A stretch of DNA of 51,074 bases from Bacteroidales bacterium UBA5266 (GTDB lineage: Bacteria; Bacteroidota; Bacteroidia; Bacteroidales; WCHB1-69): NCBI GenBank assembly GCA_002411545.1, contig DHTG01000025.1, forward strand, positions 1-51,074, given 5' to 3'. A program made the position numbers and the translations under genes. Every line of letters begins with the position of its first letter. The stretch's first letter is position 1. Below, in pieces: positions 31,785-41,283 of this stretch. Under the pieces are notes generated by a model that saw only the letters and a program-made list of their open reading frames with translations, searched no databases and had not been told where the DNA came from.

Positions 31785-32936
31785 ATGAGAAATTTTAGTT
31801 TTAAAAATCCCACTAAACTTATTTTTGGCAAAGGCAGTATTGCACAACTCTCTAAAGAAATATCGAAAGACACACGCATCATGATAACTTTCGGTGGAGG
31901 CAGTGTGAAACTCAACGGTGTTTACAATCAAGTCATAAATGCTTTATCCAAACATACCCTAATAGAATTCTGGGGCATAGAACCCAATCCTACCTATGAA
32001 ACCTTAATGAAAGCCGTAGCAATAGCTCGGAGTCACTCCATCGACTTTTTATTGGCTGTAGGTGGCGGTTCGGTTATAGACGGCACTAAATTTATTGCCG
32101 CTGCCATACCTTATTCCAACGACCCTTGGGATTTTGTTTTAGACGACAGCAAGATAGAAAAAACGATCCCGCTGGCTGCAGTTCTTACTTTACCTGCTAC
32201 CGGCTCCGAAATGAACGGTGGAGCTGTTATTTCTAAAGAATCGACCAAAGAAAAATATGCCTTCCACCATCCGACAGTATATCCGAAGTTTTCCATCCTT
32301 GACCCCGAAACATGCTATTCACTCCCTGATTATCAAATAATCGCCGGCATCTCCGATACATTTGTACACATCATTGAACAATACCTCACAGAAGCCGGAC
32401 AATCCATGGTAATGGATCGCTTTGCTGAAGGTTTATTGCTTACTTTGATCGAATTGGCCCCTCGTCTTATGAAAAATCATCAAGGATACGACGATATGGC
32501 CAATTTTATGCTGACAGCCACCATGGGTCTTAATGGATTTATTGGTATGGGTGTAAAACAAGATTGGGCTACACATATGATTGGACATGAAATTACCGCA
32601 CTGAGCCGATTAACACATGGATATAGTTTAGCCATCGTACTTCCGGCATTAATGCAAGTGATGCGTAAAGAGAAAAAAAGCAAACTGCTGCAATATGCAG
32701 AGAGAGTATGGAACATCACGGATACTAATCCTGATACAAAAATAAATACAGCAATAACCAAAACCAATGAATTCTTCCGATCACTCGGCATCAAAACAAC
32801 GCTATCTGAAAATCATATCGGTGATGAGGTAATTCATGAAATCGTAAAGCGTTTCAAACAAAGAAAAACCATATTAGGAGAAAACAAAAGCGTTACCCCC
32901 GAAAAGGTATTGGACATATTAAATCTTTGCAAATAA
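31785..32936 (+). CDS. Iron-containing alcohol dehydrogenase
   Basis: This 383-aa cytoplasmic enzyme of the type III (iron-activated) family reduces aldehydes or ketones with NAD(P)H. The Rossmann-like part has AVGGGSVIDGTKFIA, and ATGSEMNGGAVIS. The metal site is DTFVHIIEQYL (Asp and His) with later HMIGHEITALSRLTHGYSLAIVLPALM (two His). Length is typical of YqhD/BdhA-like enzymes. The substrate is not predictable. The MBL-fold gene starts directly after its stop (TAAATG). Confidence 0.93.
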   Translation: MRNFSFKNPTKLIFGKGSIAQLSKEISKDTRIMITFGGGSVKLNGVYNQVINALSKHTLIEFWGIEPNPTYETLMKAVAIARSHSIDFLLAVGGGSVIDGTKFIAAAIPYSNDPWDFVLDDSKIEKTIPLAAVLTLPATGSEMNGGAVISKESTKEKYAFHHPTVYPKFSILDPETCYSLPDYQIIAGISDTFVHIIEQYLTEAGQSMVMDRFAEGLLLTLIELAPRLMKNHQGYDDMANFMLTATMGLNGFIGMGVKQDWATHMIGHEITALSRLTHGYSLAIVLPALMQVMRKEKKSKLLQYAERVWNITDTNPDTKINTAITKTNEFFRSLGIKTTLSENHIGDEVIHEIVKRFKQRKTILGENKSVTPEKVLDILNLCK

Positions 32937-33698
32937 ATGAAAGTAACCTTTTTAGGAACCGGAACCTCTCAAGGTGTACCAGTGATTACTTGCGAATGCG
33001 AGGTATGTCGATCGAGCAATCCAAAAGACAATCGTTTACGTTCTTCCGTCTTAATTGAATACCAAAACAAAAGCTTTGTAATCGATATCGGACCGGATTT
33101 CCGTCAACAAATGTTACGCGAAAAAGTAAAACACCTTGATTTCGTACTTCTTACTCACGAGCACAAAGACCATACCGCCGGACTCGACGACATACGCGCT
33201 TTTAATCACTACCAAAAGGAAAATATCAATGTCTACGCCAACAAAAACACCTGCTCTGCCATACGTGCTGAATTTGCCTATGCTTTTTGTGAAGACAAAT
33301 ATCCGGGCGTTCCCGACATCCATTTATGTGAAATCAATCATCAAGCATTTAAGGCAAAAAATATTTACATTCAACCTATAAATGCAATACATTGCAAACT
33401 TCCCGTTTTAGGCTTTTGCATTGGCAATATGGCTTATATCACCGACGCCAATGCCATAGCCGAAGAGGAAATTCACAAACTGGACAATTTAGATTTATTG
33501 ATTATTAATGCCTTAGGAAACAAACACCATCATTCACATTTCAACCTGGCCGAAGCCTTAGAAGTAGTTGAACGAGTAAAGCCTAAACAAAGCTTTTTCA
33601 CCCACATCAGCCACGTAATGGGGCTGCATGAGGAAGTCAATAAAACTTTACCTCCTTATGCTCAACTGGCCTATGATGGATTGACAATTGAATTATGA
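32937..33698 (+). CDS. MBL-fold metallo-hydrolase, PhnP-like
   Basis: This 253-aa metallo-beta-lactamase-fold hydrolase resembles the cyclic phosphodiesterase PhnP and RNase Z-like proteins. The metal motif is H74-E-H76-K-D78-H79 (LTHEHKDHTAG). A structural zinc site is suggested by C19, C21 and C24 (TCECEVC), as in PhnP. Later histidines include NALGNKHHHSHF and FTHISHVMG. No phn genes are near, so a phosphonate role is doubtful and the substrate may be a cyclic nucleotide or phosphate ester. It ends 20 nt from the convergent OmpA gene. Confidence 0.9.
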   Translation: MKVTFLGTGTSQGVPVITCECEVCRSSNPKDNRLRSSVLIEYQNKSFVIDIGPDFRQQMLREKVKHLDFVLLTHEHKDHTAGLDDIRAFNHYQKENINVYANKNTCSAIRAEFAYAFCEDKYPGVPDIHLCEINHQAFKAKNIYIQPINAIHCKLPVLGFCIGNMAYITDANAIAEEEIHKLDNLDLLIINALGNKHHHSHFNLAEALEVVERVKPKQSFFTHISHVMGLHEEVNKTLPPYAQLAYDGLTIEL

Positions 33699-33718
33699 AT
33701 TCTGAATTGAATCCTCCC

Positions 33719-35719
33719 CTATTTCCTCAAAATCACAAACACGGTGCGTCGGTTCAGGGCGCGGCCTTCTTCGGTATCGTTGGTAGCAACGGGTTGGGTA
33801 TCGGCATATCCTTTGTAAGTGAGGCGCGATGGATTGATATGACGTTCTACAAGATAGTTATATACTTCTTTGGCACGATTCTCTGACAACACCATATTGT
33901 CTTTGCGTTGACCAATATTATCGGTATGTCCTTGTATTTCGATAGAAACAGAAGGATTATCATTCATGAAATCAATCAGAATTTCTATAACATCTCTCGA
34001 CATTTGAGACAGTTCCCAAGAGTTAGTTTCAAAATAGATATCATTGATTTTATAGGATTTTCCTATCTCAATAGCATCAAGCTTCATGTCCATTCCGGCC
34101 AATTCTTGTTTGCCCTCGGCCAGGGATGTTTTAGCTGCAATGTATTGTAAATCATAGACAGAGCCCTCTTGTTTAGCCGATAACACATAATCATTGTCGA
34201 CATCGGTGATGATAAAGGCATACTTTCCGGTCGTTTTATCTACATTTACTTGTTTGAATTCTTTATTTTCAACATTTTGTAATTTCATTTCAATATCAGC
34301 CGGATTGTTTTCATCAAATTCAACCAAGCCTTTTACCAACAATACTTTGTCGGGTTGCATGTCGGCGTATAAATCGAAAGACAAAATATCCCAATTATTC
34401 GAAAAACGGTTGGAGGTGATATAAGCCTTATCTCCAAAGGTATTGACAAAGAGTCCAACATCATCATCTTCTGAGTTAATGGGATAACCGATATTAAGGG
34501 GCTTTTTCCATTTCCCGTCGGATGTTAAACGCGACAAAAAGATATCATAACCTCCCATACCCAAATGTCCTGTGGAAGAAAAATACAAAGTTTTCCCATC
34601 GCTGTGTATAAAAGGTGTTTTTTCGTTTTGATCGGTATTGATAATTTTACCGAGATTTTCAGCTAAACGCCAATTTCCGTTTACATCGCGAGTGGAACAA
34701 TAGATATCATAGCCTCCAACACCCCCAGGACGATCACTGACAAAGAACAAGACTTGCCCGTCGGGACTGATGCTGGCTTGCGATTCCCAAGTTTCATCAC
34801 GGTTGATGTTTTTTCCTAAATTTCTGATTGGAGTCCATTCTCCATCTACAAATTCAGAATAATACAAATCACAGTTATAATAGTATTGATTGTTGCTTAG
34901 CATAACATCCATGCATTTGGTAAACACCAAATAGCGGTTATCGACCGTAATGGAAGGACTGCCTTCGTTTTTGCTTTGGTTAAAAGGCTCCGGCATAGGA
35001 TTTCCATACTCAAATTCACCATTTTTCTGGCGTTGACTTATGGTAAATATTTCTTGATATTCTTTTTTTTCTGCTCTCCTATGCAAATCTTTTACGGCAA
35101 CCAACATTCTGCGTGTAAATAAGAAATGATCATTATCGGGCGAAATAGTTGCCAGATACTCATCCTCCTCACTGCTGATGCCTTTTACCGCTTTAGGATC
35201 GTAGGGAACCGGATTGTTATAAAGTTTATCATACAATTCAGAATAGGACAAAAACAATTCGGCTTCGTCGTAGTCATGAGGGTTGATTTTGTCTGGGTCT
35301 TCGACAAATTTCTCCAAAGCTTTGACTGCTTTATCGTAGTTTCCTATCGTATAATATATTTTTCCTAAATGAAAATAAGCCGTAAGGTTATATTCCGGAC
35401 ATAATTGGGTTGTTTTTTCAAAATATTCTATGGCTGATTGATACAATTTATCAAGATCTCCATCATTTTTTTTAATTCTTCCCACCACTTGCAACCCCAA
35501 ATAATAATATGGAGCTGCCCAATCATCTTGAACTTCTATAGCTTCCTTGTAATATTTGGTAGCATCAGACCGATCACCTTTCTTGCTTGCTTTACGAGCT
35601 TTATCATATAACTTTTGTGCCTTTTTGTTAATTTCAATATCGCATGAATATTCTCCCTGCCCATGGCTTATATACATAATAGACAGAAAAATAACAACAA
35701 AAGAAATATATCTGTACAT
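33719..35719 (-). CDS. OmpA-family protein with TPR and PD40 repeats (PorE-like)
   Basis: This exported 666-aa protein has, in order: a signal peptide (about 1-20), TPR helices (about 28-150, KKAQKLYDKARKASKKGD and FHLGKIYYTIGNYDKAVKAL), a PD40/WD40-like propeller (about 180-430, FVSDRPGGVGGYDIYCST), a carboxypeptidase-regulatory-like sandwich (about 455-535), and an OmpA peptidoglycan-binding domain (about 550-666, GHTDNIGQRKDNMVLSENRA). This is the layout of PorE, the peptidoglycan-anchored T9SS protein of Porphyromonas gingivalis. Unlike PorE I see no lipobox cysteine. Since many Bacteroidetes paralogues share this layout, the PorE role is an inference. Confidence 0.85.
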   Translation of the reverse strand: MYRYISFVVIFLSIMYISHGQGEYSCDIEINKKAQKLYDKARKASKKGDRSDATKYYKEAIEVQDDWAAPYYYLGLQVVGRIKKNDGDLDKLYQSAIEYFEKTTQLCPEYNLTAYFHLGKIYYTIGNYDKAVKALEKFVEDPDKINPHDYDEAELFLSYSELYDKLYNNPVPYDPKAVKGISSEEDEYLATISPDNDHFLFTRRMLVAVKDLHRRAEKKEYQEIFTISQRQKNGEFEYGNPMPEPFNQSKNEGSPSITVDNRYLVFTKCMDVMLSNNQYYYNCDLYYSEFVDGEWTPIRNLGKNINRDETWESQASISPDGQVLFFVSDRPGGVGGYDIYCSTRDVNGNWRLAENLGKIINTDQNEKTPFIHSDGKTLYFSSTGHLGMGGYDIFLSRLTSDGKWKKPLNIGYPINSEDDDVGLFVNTFGDKAYITSNRFSNNWDILSFDLYADMQPDKVLLVKGLVEFDENNPADIEMKLQNVENKEFKQVNVDKTTGKYAFIITDVDNDYVLSAKQEGSVYDLQYIAAKTSLAEGKQELAGMDMKLDAIEIGKSYKINDIYFETNSWELSQMSRDVIEILIDFMNDNPSVSIEIQGHTDNIGQRKDNMVLSENRAKEVYNYLVERHINPSRLTYKGYADTQPVATNDTEEGRALNRRTVFVILRK

Positions 35720-35868
35720 GGTATTTATAATTTAACTCATCAATTTTAACGAGATATTTTTAGTTTTGTTTTATCCTTAAGTATAAAAATTTTCGACACT
35801 ATCCCAATAAGTGCGTAAATTCAAAAAAATAAGTTAAGCATATGTTCCACGTGTTGTAAAAAAAGTTC

Positions 35869-35894
35869 ATAGTTATAATTTTTTTTATAACTAT
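35869..35894. promoter_or_regulatory. Inverted repeat IR1
   Basis: ATAGTTATAA (35869-35878) and TTATAACTAT (35885-35894) are perfect 10-bp arms around six T residues. The right arm extends into AACTATAA at 35889-35896, a word also found in IR2. It may be an operator or an AT-rich hairpin in the leader of the OmpA-family gene. Confidence 0.35.
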
Positions 35895-36040
35895 AAAAAT
35901 AATTGTTCGAGAGAAAAAATAAATCTTTAGGATATAATACTATGTGCCTTAACTTTTCTTAATCCCATGGATATATTATTGCCTATTTTTCTCCATTGTA
36001 AACTTTTCTTCTTTTATAAATGTCTTTTTTTTTCACAAAG

Positions 36041-36048
36041 CAAAATTA
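36041..36048 (-). promoter_or_regulatory. Candidate -7 box of the OmpA-family gene
   Basis: The minus strand reads TAATTTTG, fitting TAnnTTTG. It would give an unusually long leader of about 320 nt. Its upstream side overlaps inverted repeat IR2, so binding there would block this promoter. Confidence 0.3.
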
Positions 36049-36065
36049 TAGTTTTTAACTATAAT
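36045..36065. promoter_or_regulatory. Inverted repeat IR2
   Basis: ATTATAGTT (36045-36053) and AACTATAAT (36057-36065) are perfect 9-bp arms around TTT. The word AACTATAA is shared with IR1, 168 nt away. The pair could be two sites of one regulator. Confidence 0.35.
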
Positions 36066-36212
36066 CCATTCCGAATTATTAGGGATACAAAACAATCATT
36101 ACATATATATTAATACAAGTAAGCAATAATTTCACTTTTCATTTTTATTTATTTTCATTTATTCTTATACGAAAAACAAAAATACTTTCGTTTAAAGATA
36201 ATGTATTTTGTA

Positions 36213-36220
36213 TACATTTG
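36213..36220 (+). promoter_or_regulatory. -7 promoter box of the P-type ATPase gene
   Basis: TACATTTG fits TAnnTTTG, with a leader of about 37 nt to the ATG at 36262. Confidence 0.55.
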
Positions 36221-36261
36221 CATATCATTCATAAGCAACTAAACGATAAAATCAATAATGT

Positions 36262-38994
36262 ATGAAACACCAAGCATCGATAGCTGAAGAGCATTGGCAG
36301 TCAATACCGGAAGAAAAAATATTTAAAGAGCTGGAAACATCAAAGGAAGGATTAGCACAAGACGAAGCTTCAGCGCGTTTGCAATTTTATGGACTAAACA
36401 AACTACCCGAAGGAAAGAAAGTTACTTTGATACAAATCATATTACATCAGTTAATAAATCCATTGATTTTTATCTTGGTTTTAGCTGCCGTAGCATCGGT
36501 GGCAATAGGCGAAGGGAAAGATGCCATATTCATATTTTTAGTCATATTTATTAACAGTGCATTAGGGAGCGATCAGGAATACAAGGCCGAAAAAAGCGCT
36601 AGCAGCTTACAAAAAATGATGAAAATAAAAGCCAGGGTAAGACGAAACGCCAAGGATATTGAACTTCCCTCCGAAAATTTAGTCCCCGGCGATATTGTCT
36701 TACTTGAATCAGGTATGAAGGTTCCTGCTGACCTCCGATTATTGGAAGTTTCAGGTTTAGAAATAGATGAGAGTTTTCTCACCGGAGAATCCATCACAGC
36801 AAAAAAACAGACCAAGTTATTGCAAGAAACCTTAGGCATTGCCGAAAGAACAAATATGGCCTTTGCAGGAGCTACTGTAATGAAAGGTCGAGGCATGGGT
36901 GTGGTTGTCTGTACAGGCATCGACACACAGGTAGGAAAAATCTCACAAAATGTCAGCGAATCGAAATCGGCCAAACCTCCCTTGGTCTTACGCATGGAAA
37001 AATTCATCAAACAAATCAGCATTTTAATTTTATTATTAAGTGTCGTATTAGGAATTATGCTTCGCATACAAGGACAAGACATTATCGCTATTTTCTTTTT
37101 TGTAGTAGCTTTAGCTGTTTCAGCCATACCCGAAGGGTTACCGGTAGCATTAACTGTTGCCCTATCCATAGCCACCAAACGAATGGCTAAACGAAATGTT
37201 ATTGTCCGCAAACTAAATTCGGTAGAAAGTTTGGGGAGTTGTACCGTAATCGCTAGCGATAAAACAGGGACCTTAACCGTAAACGAACAAACTGCCAAAC
37301 TAATTGTATTATCAGATGGCACACAATATAATATTACAGGAGAAGGGTATAATGGCGAAGGAAATGTAATCGATGCTGAAAATAATATCATTGACACCAA
37401 AACAAATGATGAATTATCAAGAATAGCCCGTATTGCTGTTTTTGCCAATGAAGGATCGTTATTTAAAGAAAACGAAAAATGGATTTACCATGGTGATGCA
37501 ATGGATGTAGCATTGTTGGGAATGGCTTATAAATTAGGCATAGATCCCATGAAATGGCAAACCGACAAAAAACCGGTAGGAAAAATTCCCTATGAATCGG
37601 AACGTAAATTTTCGGCGTCATTTTGTAATATAAACGCATCCATTTATATTGGAGTCAAAGGAGCGGTCGAAACCATACTGGAGTTTTGTGATAGCATGTC
37701 CATACATGAAGAAGTGAAAGTTATTGACAAAAACAAGATACTGTCTGAAGCAGAAACATTAGCCAAAAATGGTTATCGTGTATTAGCTTTTGCCAGTGGA
37801 GAATACAAAGATTATCAGAAAAAAGAAACCTATGAAAATGAGGATATACCCGTATTGACATTTTATGGTTTAGTAGGATTTATTGATCCATTGCGAGCAG
37901 AAGCTAAAACTTCGGTAAAGGAATGTGCCGAAGCAGGCATTAAAGTCATAATGATAACCGGCGATCATCCTGAAACAGCAGGAACCATAGCCCAAGAATT
38001 GGGCATAGCCGATAAAAATACTCCCGTAATTAACGGACAAATGTTAGCCGAATCAGGAACTCACGACAGTCCGGCATTCGAGAAATTAGTAACCTCATCC
38101 ACTGTTTTTGCCAGAGTATCGCCAACTCAAAAATTGGAAATTGTAGATGTTTTGATTCGTAAAGGAGAGTATGTGGCCGTTACGGGCGATGGCGTAAACG
38201 ATGCACCGGCTTTAAAACGCGCCAATATCGGTGTTGCTATGGGATCCGGTACGGATGTAGCCAAAGAGGTAGGTTCTATGATTGTGGTAGATGATAACTT
38301 TTCATCTATAGTCGCCGGTATTGAAGAAGGACGTTTTGCCTACGATAATGTGCGTAAAGTAATTTATCTTTTAATTTCTACGGGTGCAGCCGAAATCATT
38401 TTATTTTTATTGGCTGTCTCAGTGGGTCTTCCCTTGCCCCTATTAGCCGTTCAATTATTATGGTTGAATTTAGTAACCAATGGCATACAAGATGTTGCCT
38501 TAGCTTTTGAAGGAGGAGAGCCCGGTGCGATGAAACGTCCGCCACGTAAACCTTCTGAAAAAATATTTAATCCCTTGATGATTAAACAGACCTTGACTGC
38601 CGGTTTAACCATGGGATTGATAGTGTTTGGTTTTTGGTATTATTTGATTAACATAGCATATATGCAAGAAACACATGCTCGTGTTCTGATATTATTACTC
38701 ATGGTATTTATGCAAAATTTTCACGCTTTCAATGCACGTTCAGAAAGAGTATCTACTTTTAAAGTGCCCTTAAAAAGAAACATCCTCCTTGTATTTGGTG
38801 TCATAGCGGCGCAAGGTTTACATATCTTAAGCATGCAAATTCCTGTTATGCAAAATGTTTTATCTATAGAACCCATTACATTTATCGAGTGGTTATACAT
38901 CTTAGCACTGGCTATTCCCATGATACTGGTAATGGAAGTATTTAAATGGATACAAAAAAAATCAAGTAATACATCATTAGCAGATAGATTGTAG
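36262..38994 (+). CDS. P-type cation-transporting ATPase (P2A-like, altered ion site)
   Basis: This 910-aa inner-membrane pump has the N-terminal cation-ATPase domain, the actuator TGES motif, the phosphorylation site D333-KTGTLT, and the hinge GDGVNDAPAL. M4 has PEGLP at 290-294, so E291 matches SERCA E309. In M5, E711 matches SERCA E771 but G708 replaces N768. In M6, N736 and T739 match N796 and T799 but N740 replaces D800, with a new D744 one turn later (NLVTNGIQD). Overall it is nearest to calcium pumps, yet the ion cannot be assumed. The TrmN6-like gene follows 8 nt after the stop. Confidence 0.9.
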   Translation: MKHQASIAEEHWQSIPEEKIFKELETSKEGLAQDEASARLQFYGLNKLPEGKKVTLIQIILHQLINPLIFILVLAAVASVAIGEGKDAIFIFLVIFINSALGSDQEYKAEKSASSLQKMMKIKARVRRNAKDIELPSENLVPGDIVLLESGMKVPADLRLLEVSGLEIDESFLTGESITAKKQTKLLQETLGIAERTNMAFAGATVMKGRGMGVVVCTGIDTQVGKISQNVSESKSAKPPLVLRMEKFIKQISILILLLSVVLGIMLRIQGQDIIAIFFFVVALAVSAIPEGLPVALTVALSIATKRMAKRNVIVRKLNSVESLGSCTVIASDKTGTLTVNEQTAKLIVLSDGTQYNITGEGYNGEGNVIDAENNIIDTKTNDELSRIARIAVFANEGSLFKENEKWIYHGDAMDVALLGMAYKLGIDPMKWQTDKKPVGKIPYESERKFSASFCNINASIYIGVKGAVETILEFCDSMSIHEEVKVIDKNKILSEAETLAKNGYRVLAFASGEYKDYQKKETYENEDIPVLTFYGLVGFIDPLRAEAKTSVKECAEAGIKVIMITGDHPETAGTIAQELGIADKNTPVINGQMLAESGTHDSPAFEKLVTSSTVFARVSPTQKLEIVDVLIRKGEYVAVTGDGVNDAPALKRANIGVAMGSGTDVAKEVGSMIVVDDNFSSIVAGIEEGRFAYDNVRKVIYLLISTGAAEIILFLLAVSVGLPLPLLAVQLLWLNLVTNGIQDVALAFEGGEPGAMKRPPRKPSEKIFNPLMIKQTLTAGLTMGLIVFGFWYYLINIAYMQETHARVLILLLMVFMQNFHAFNARSERVSTFKVPLKRNILLVFGVIAAQGLHILSMQIPVMQNVLSIEPITFIEWLYILALAIPMILVMEVFKWIQKKSSNTSLADRL

Positions 38995-39002
38995 TTGTTT
39001 AT

Positions 39003-39710
39003 ATGTCGATATTTCAATTTAAACAATTTAGTGTAGCACATGAAAGGAGCACTTTGAAAATAGGTGTTGATGCTGTATTATTAGGCGCTTGGATTTCGGT
39101 TGATAATACACAAACTATTTTAGAAATTGGAACCGGCTGTGGAGTGATAAGTTTTATGTTAGCTCAACGTTCCCAAGCTCATCTAACAGCTATTGATATA
39201 GATAGCGATTCCATTGAGGAAGCCGAATACAATAACAGCCATTCTCCTTGGAAAAATCGCATATCCTTTCATTGCATAGACATAGAATCATTCACAAAAG
39301 AAAATCAAGGGAAAACATTTGATTGCATCGTTTGCAATCCTCCTTATTTCGACCATTCCTTACTATCGCCCAATCCCCGACTGAACTTGGGAAAACATAA
39401 TGTTAGTTTGACGTTTGAATGCTTATCAGCTTGTGTGCGTTCTTTGTTACATCCTCAAGGTAATTTTTTTTGTATCATTCCGGCAAGCTCATTGCCTAAA
39501 ATGGAAAATGCCTGCCACAAACAAGGAATGTATCTCTCAAGAGCTTGTTATGTAAAATCCTTTCCCGAAAAGGAGCCTCATCGTGTTCTTCTATGTTTTG
39601 AACAAATAAAAAAAACACCTATTACGGAATATTTGACCATCAGGGATAATCCAAAAACCTATTCTACGGATTACTGTAATTTAACAAAAGAATTCTATAT
39701 CAACATGTAA
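39003..39710 (+). CDS. trmN6: tRNA1(Val) adenine-37 N6-methyltransferase family
   Basis: This 235-aa SAM-dependent methyltransferase, YfiC/TrmN6-like, methylates A37 of tRNA1(Val) in E. coli. The start FQFKQFSVAHERSTLKIGVDAVLLGAW is the family signature. The SAM site is ILEIGTGCGVISFMLAQR, and the catalytic motif is N112-PPY-F116 (CNPPYF). Length is normal. It is cotranscribed with the ATPase gene at 8 nt spacing, a link that looks accidental. Confidence 0.88.
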   Translation: MSIFQFKQFSVAHERSTLKIGVDAVLLGAWISVDNTQTILEIGTGCGVISFMLAQRSQAHLTAIDIDSDSIEEAEYNNSHSPWKNRISFHCIDIESFTKENQGKTFDCIVCNPPYFDHSLLSPNPRLNLGKHNVSLTFECLSACVRSLLHPQGNFFCIIPASSLPKMENACHKQGMYLSRACYVKSFPEKEPHRVLLCFEQIKKTPITEYLTIRDNPKTYSTDYCNLTKEFYINM

Positions 39711-39785
39711 CAAGCATGTAATCCTTTAACAAAAAAAACAGTAATAAAAAACAAAAAAAGAGGTCAAACATATTGAAATATTTAA

Positions 39786-39793
39786 TACTTTTG
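39786..39793 (+). promoter_or_regulatory. -7 promoter box of rplU-rpmA
   Basis: TACTTTTG fits TAnnTTTG, giving a leader of about 35 nt before the rplU ATG at 39832. Confidence 0.6.
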
Positions 39794-39831
39794 CAAACTA
39801 AAATTTGATATACATAATAAAGAATAAAAAG

Positions 39832-40143
39832 ATGTACGCAATTGTAGAAATAGCAGGGCAACAATTTAAGATTGAAAAAGATCAAAAAATCTATGTTCAT
39901 CGCCTGAATGCTGAAGAAGGTTCAAAAATAGATTTTGAACGTGTATTATTAGTAGATAACGACGGTAATATAAAAGTGGGAAATCCTACTGTTTCAGGTG
40001 CAAAAGTATCCGCTACCGTATTAAACCATTTAAAAGGAGATAAAGTTCTTGTTTTTAAGAAAAAAAGAAGAAAAGGTTATCAAAAGTTAAACGGTCATCG
40101 TCAATATTTAAGTCGTATTGAAATTAATGGTATAGAAGCGTAA
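39832..40143 (+). CDS. rplU: 50S ribosomal protein L21
   Basis: L21 is a large-subunit ribosomal protein that contacts 23S rRNA near L20. This 103-aa protein begins [25 protein letters not shown] and ends with the basic [28 protein letters not shown]. The reading frame is open to a TTG at 39805, but the ATG at 39832 gives the standard L21 start. rpmA follows at 35 nt, the usual partner. Confidence 0.98.
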   Translation: MYAIVEIAGQQFKIEKDQKIYVHRLNAEEGSKIDFERVLLVDNDGNIKVGNPTVSGAKVSATVLNHLKGDKVLVFKKKRRKGYQKLNGHRQYLSRIEINGIEA

Positions 40144-40178
40144 AAAATAGTTTTAGAAATACTTAAGAGAAAAATATT

Positions 40179-40445
40179 ATGGCACATAAAAAAGGAGTCG
40201 GAAGTTCACAAAACGGTCGTGAATCCGAAAGCAAACGTTTAGGAATAAAAATTTTCGGTGGACAACAAGCCAAAGCAGGCAACATCATTGTTCGTCAAAG
40301 AGGAACCGTTCACAATGCCGGTGAAAACGTAGGCATGGGGAAAGATCATACCTTATTTTCACTCATTGATGGAAAAGTTATTTTCAAGAAAAAAAGAAAC
40401 GGCAAATCGTATGTTTCTATTGAATCTAACACACTTGAAAATTAA
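40179..40445 (+). CDS. rpmA: 50S ribosomal protein L27
   Basis: L27 reaches the peptidyl-transferase centre with its N-terminal tail. This 88-aa protein starts [29 protein letters not shown] and contains the family signature [27 protein letters not shown]. There is no N-terminal cleavage peptide of the Firmicutes type. It is the last gene of the rplU-rpmA operon. Confidence 0.98.
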   Translation: MAHKKGVGSSQNGRESESKRLGIKIFGGQQAKAGNIIVRQRGTVHNAGENVGMGKDHTLFSLIDGKVIFKKKRNGKSYVSIESNTLEN

Positions 40446-40534
40446 ATCCATATTTATCTTTTTTTTTGAAATTATTTATACTACATCCCAATTTTTGGTT
40501 TAATTTTTGTAAATAATCATAGAAAATTATTTCA

Positions 40535-41257
40535 ATGATGATGAAACAGATTTTATCTATATTATTTTTTATTTTTACTTTTTTGAGCTTACAAGCTCAA
40601 GCTTCCTTGGAATTATATTATTCGACCACTAAACTAAAAAATGGTGATACAATTTTTGCACAGGTTAAACCCGACATTATGGATCAGCAATTCATTAATG
40701 TAAAAAACATTTCCATATCTTCCAAAAATGTATTAGTAAAAAAGAATGTAACCCAACTTGTTCCGGAAACAAGCATTACTTTCTGTTGGGCGGAATGTTA
40801 TCCACCTGAAACCATGATAAGTCCCGAAGCGGTACAGATACAAGCAGGCACTTTGTGTGAAAATTTCTCCTCTGATTTTGAGGCTAGCAAAGAAGGCATT
40901 TCCTATGTACTTTATACTTTCTTCGATGAAAACAATGGTGGTGACTCAGTTTCAGTCTGGATTCAATACAATTGCAGTAAAACAGCGATACCTTCTTTCA
41001 CGAAAGAGGTTCGTTTAGCTGCATTTCCAAACCCTGCCACACATTATGTAACCATAGATTATACCATCACAAACGCCGAAAATGCTTTTTTACGTATTTA
41101 TAATATTGCCGGAGAATTAATGTATGAAAAAGCATTAATACAAGGCTATAACAAAGTTACTATTGATATCAGTGAATGGAATACCGGTATTTATATGTAT
41201 TCTCTACGTAAAAACAATCACACTTATCTTTCCAAGAAATTGATTATTACTAAATAA
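40535..41257 (+). CDS. T9SS type A sorting-domain protein
   Basis: This is a 240-aa exported protein. A signal peptide ends near LQAQA at about residue 23. The middle part (about 24-155) is a beta-rich domain with three cysteines (CWAECYPP, LCENF) and no family I recognise. Residues about 165-240 form a type A T9SS C-terminal domain: FPNPATHYVTIDYTI, then LRIYNIAGELMYEKAL and WNTGIYMYSLRKN ending KKLIITK. The protein is probably released at the cell surface and the domain removed by PorU. Three tandem ATG codons (40535, 40538, 40541) are possible starts. A bidirectional terminator follows. Confidence 0.88.
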   Translation: MMMKQILSILFFIFTFLSLQAQASLELYYSTTKLKNGDTIFAQVKPDIMDQQFINVKNISISSKNVLVKKNVTQLVPETSITFCWAECYPPETMISPEAVQIQAGTLCENFSSDFEASKEGISYVLYTFFDENNGGDSVSVWIQYNCSKTAIPSFTKEVRLAAFPNPATHYVTIDYTITNAENAFLRIYNIAGELMYEKALIQGYNKVTIDISEWNTGIYMYSLRKNNHTYLSKKLIITK

Positions 41258-41283
41258 CATTTCACATTTTTCATTTTTGTTTA

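Larger units (their letters stand above)
35720..36261. other. Long divergent intergenic region
   Basis: This 542-nt AT-rich gap lies between the minus-strand OmpA-family gene and the P-type ATPase. It contains two related inverted repeats (35869-35894 and 36045-36065), one candidate -7 box for each strand, and a CACGTG palindrome near 35848-35853. No coding frame is supported. Confidence 0.5.

Noticed and set aside
31680..31931. 83-aa minus-strand frame over the alcohol dehydrogenase promoter
   Set aside because: It covers the divergent promoter region and the start of a clear gene; no domain is visible.
36573..37448. 291-aa antisense frame inside the P-type ATPase gene
   Set aside because: It lies wholly within a gene with intact P-type ATPase motifs on the other strand; its sequence shows no known domain and no promoter.
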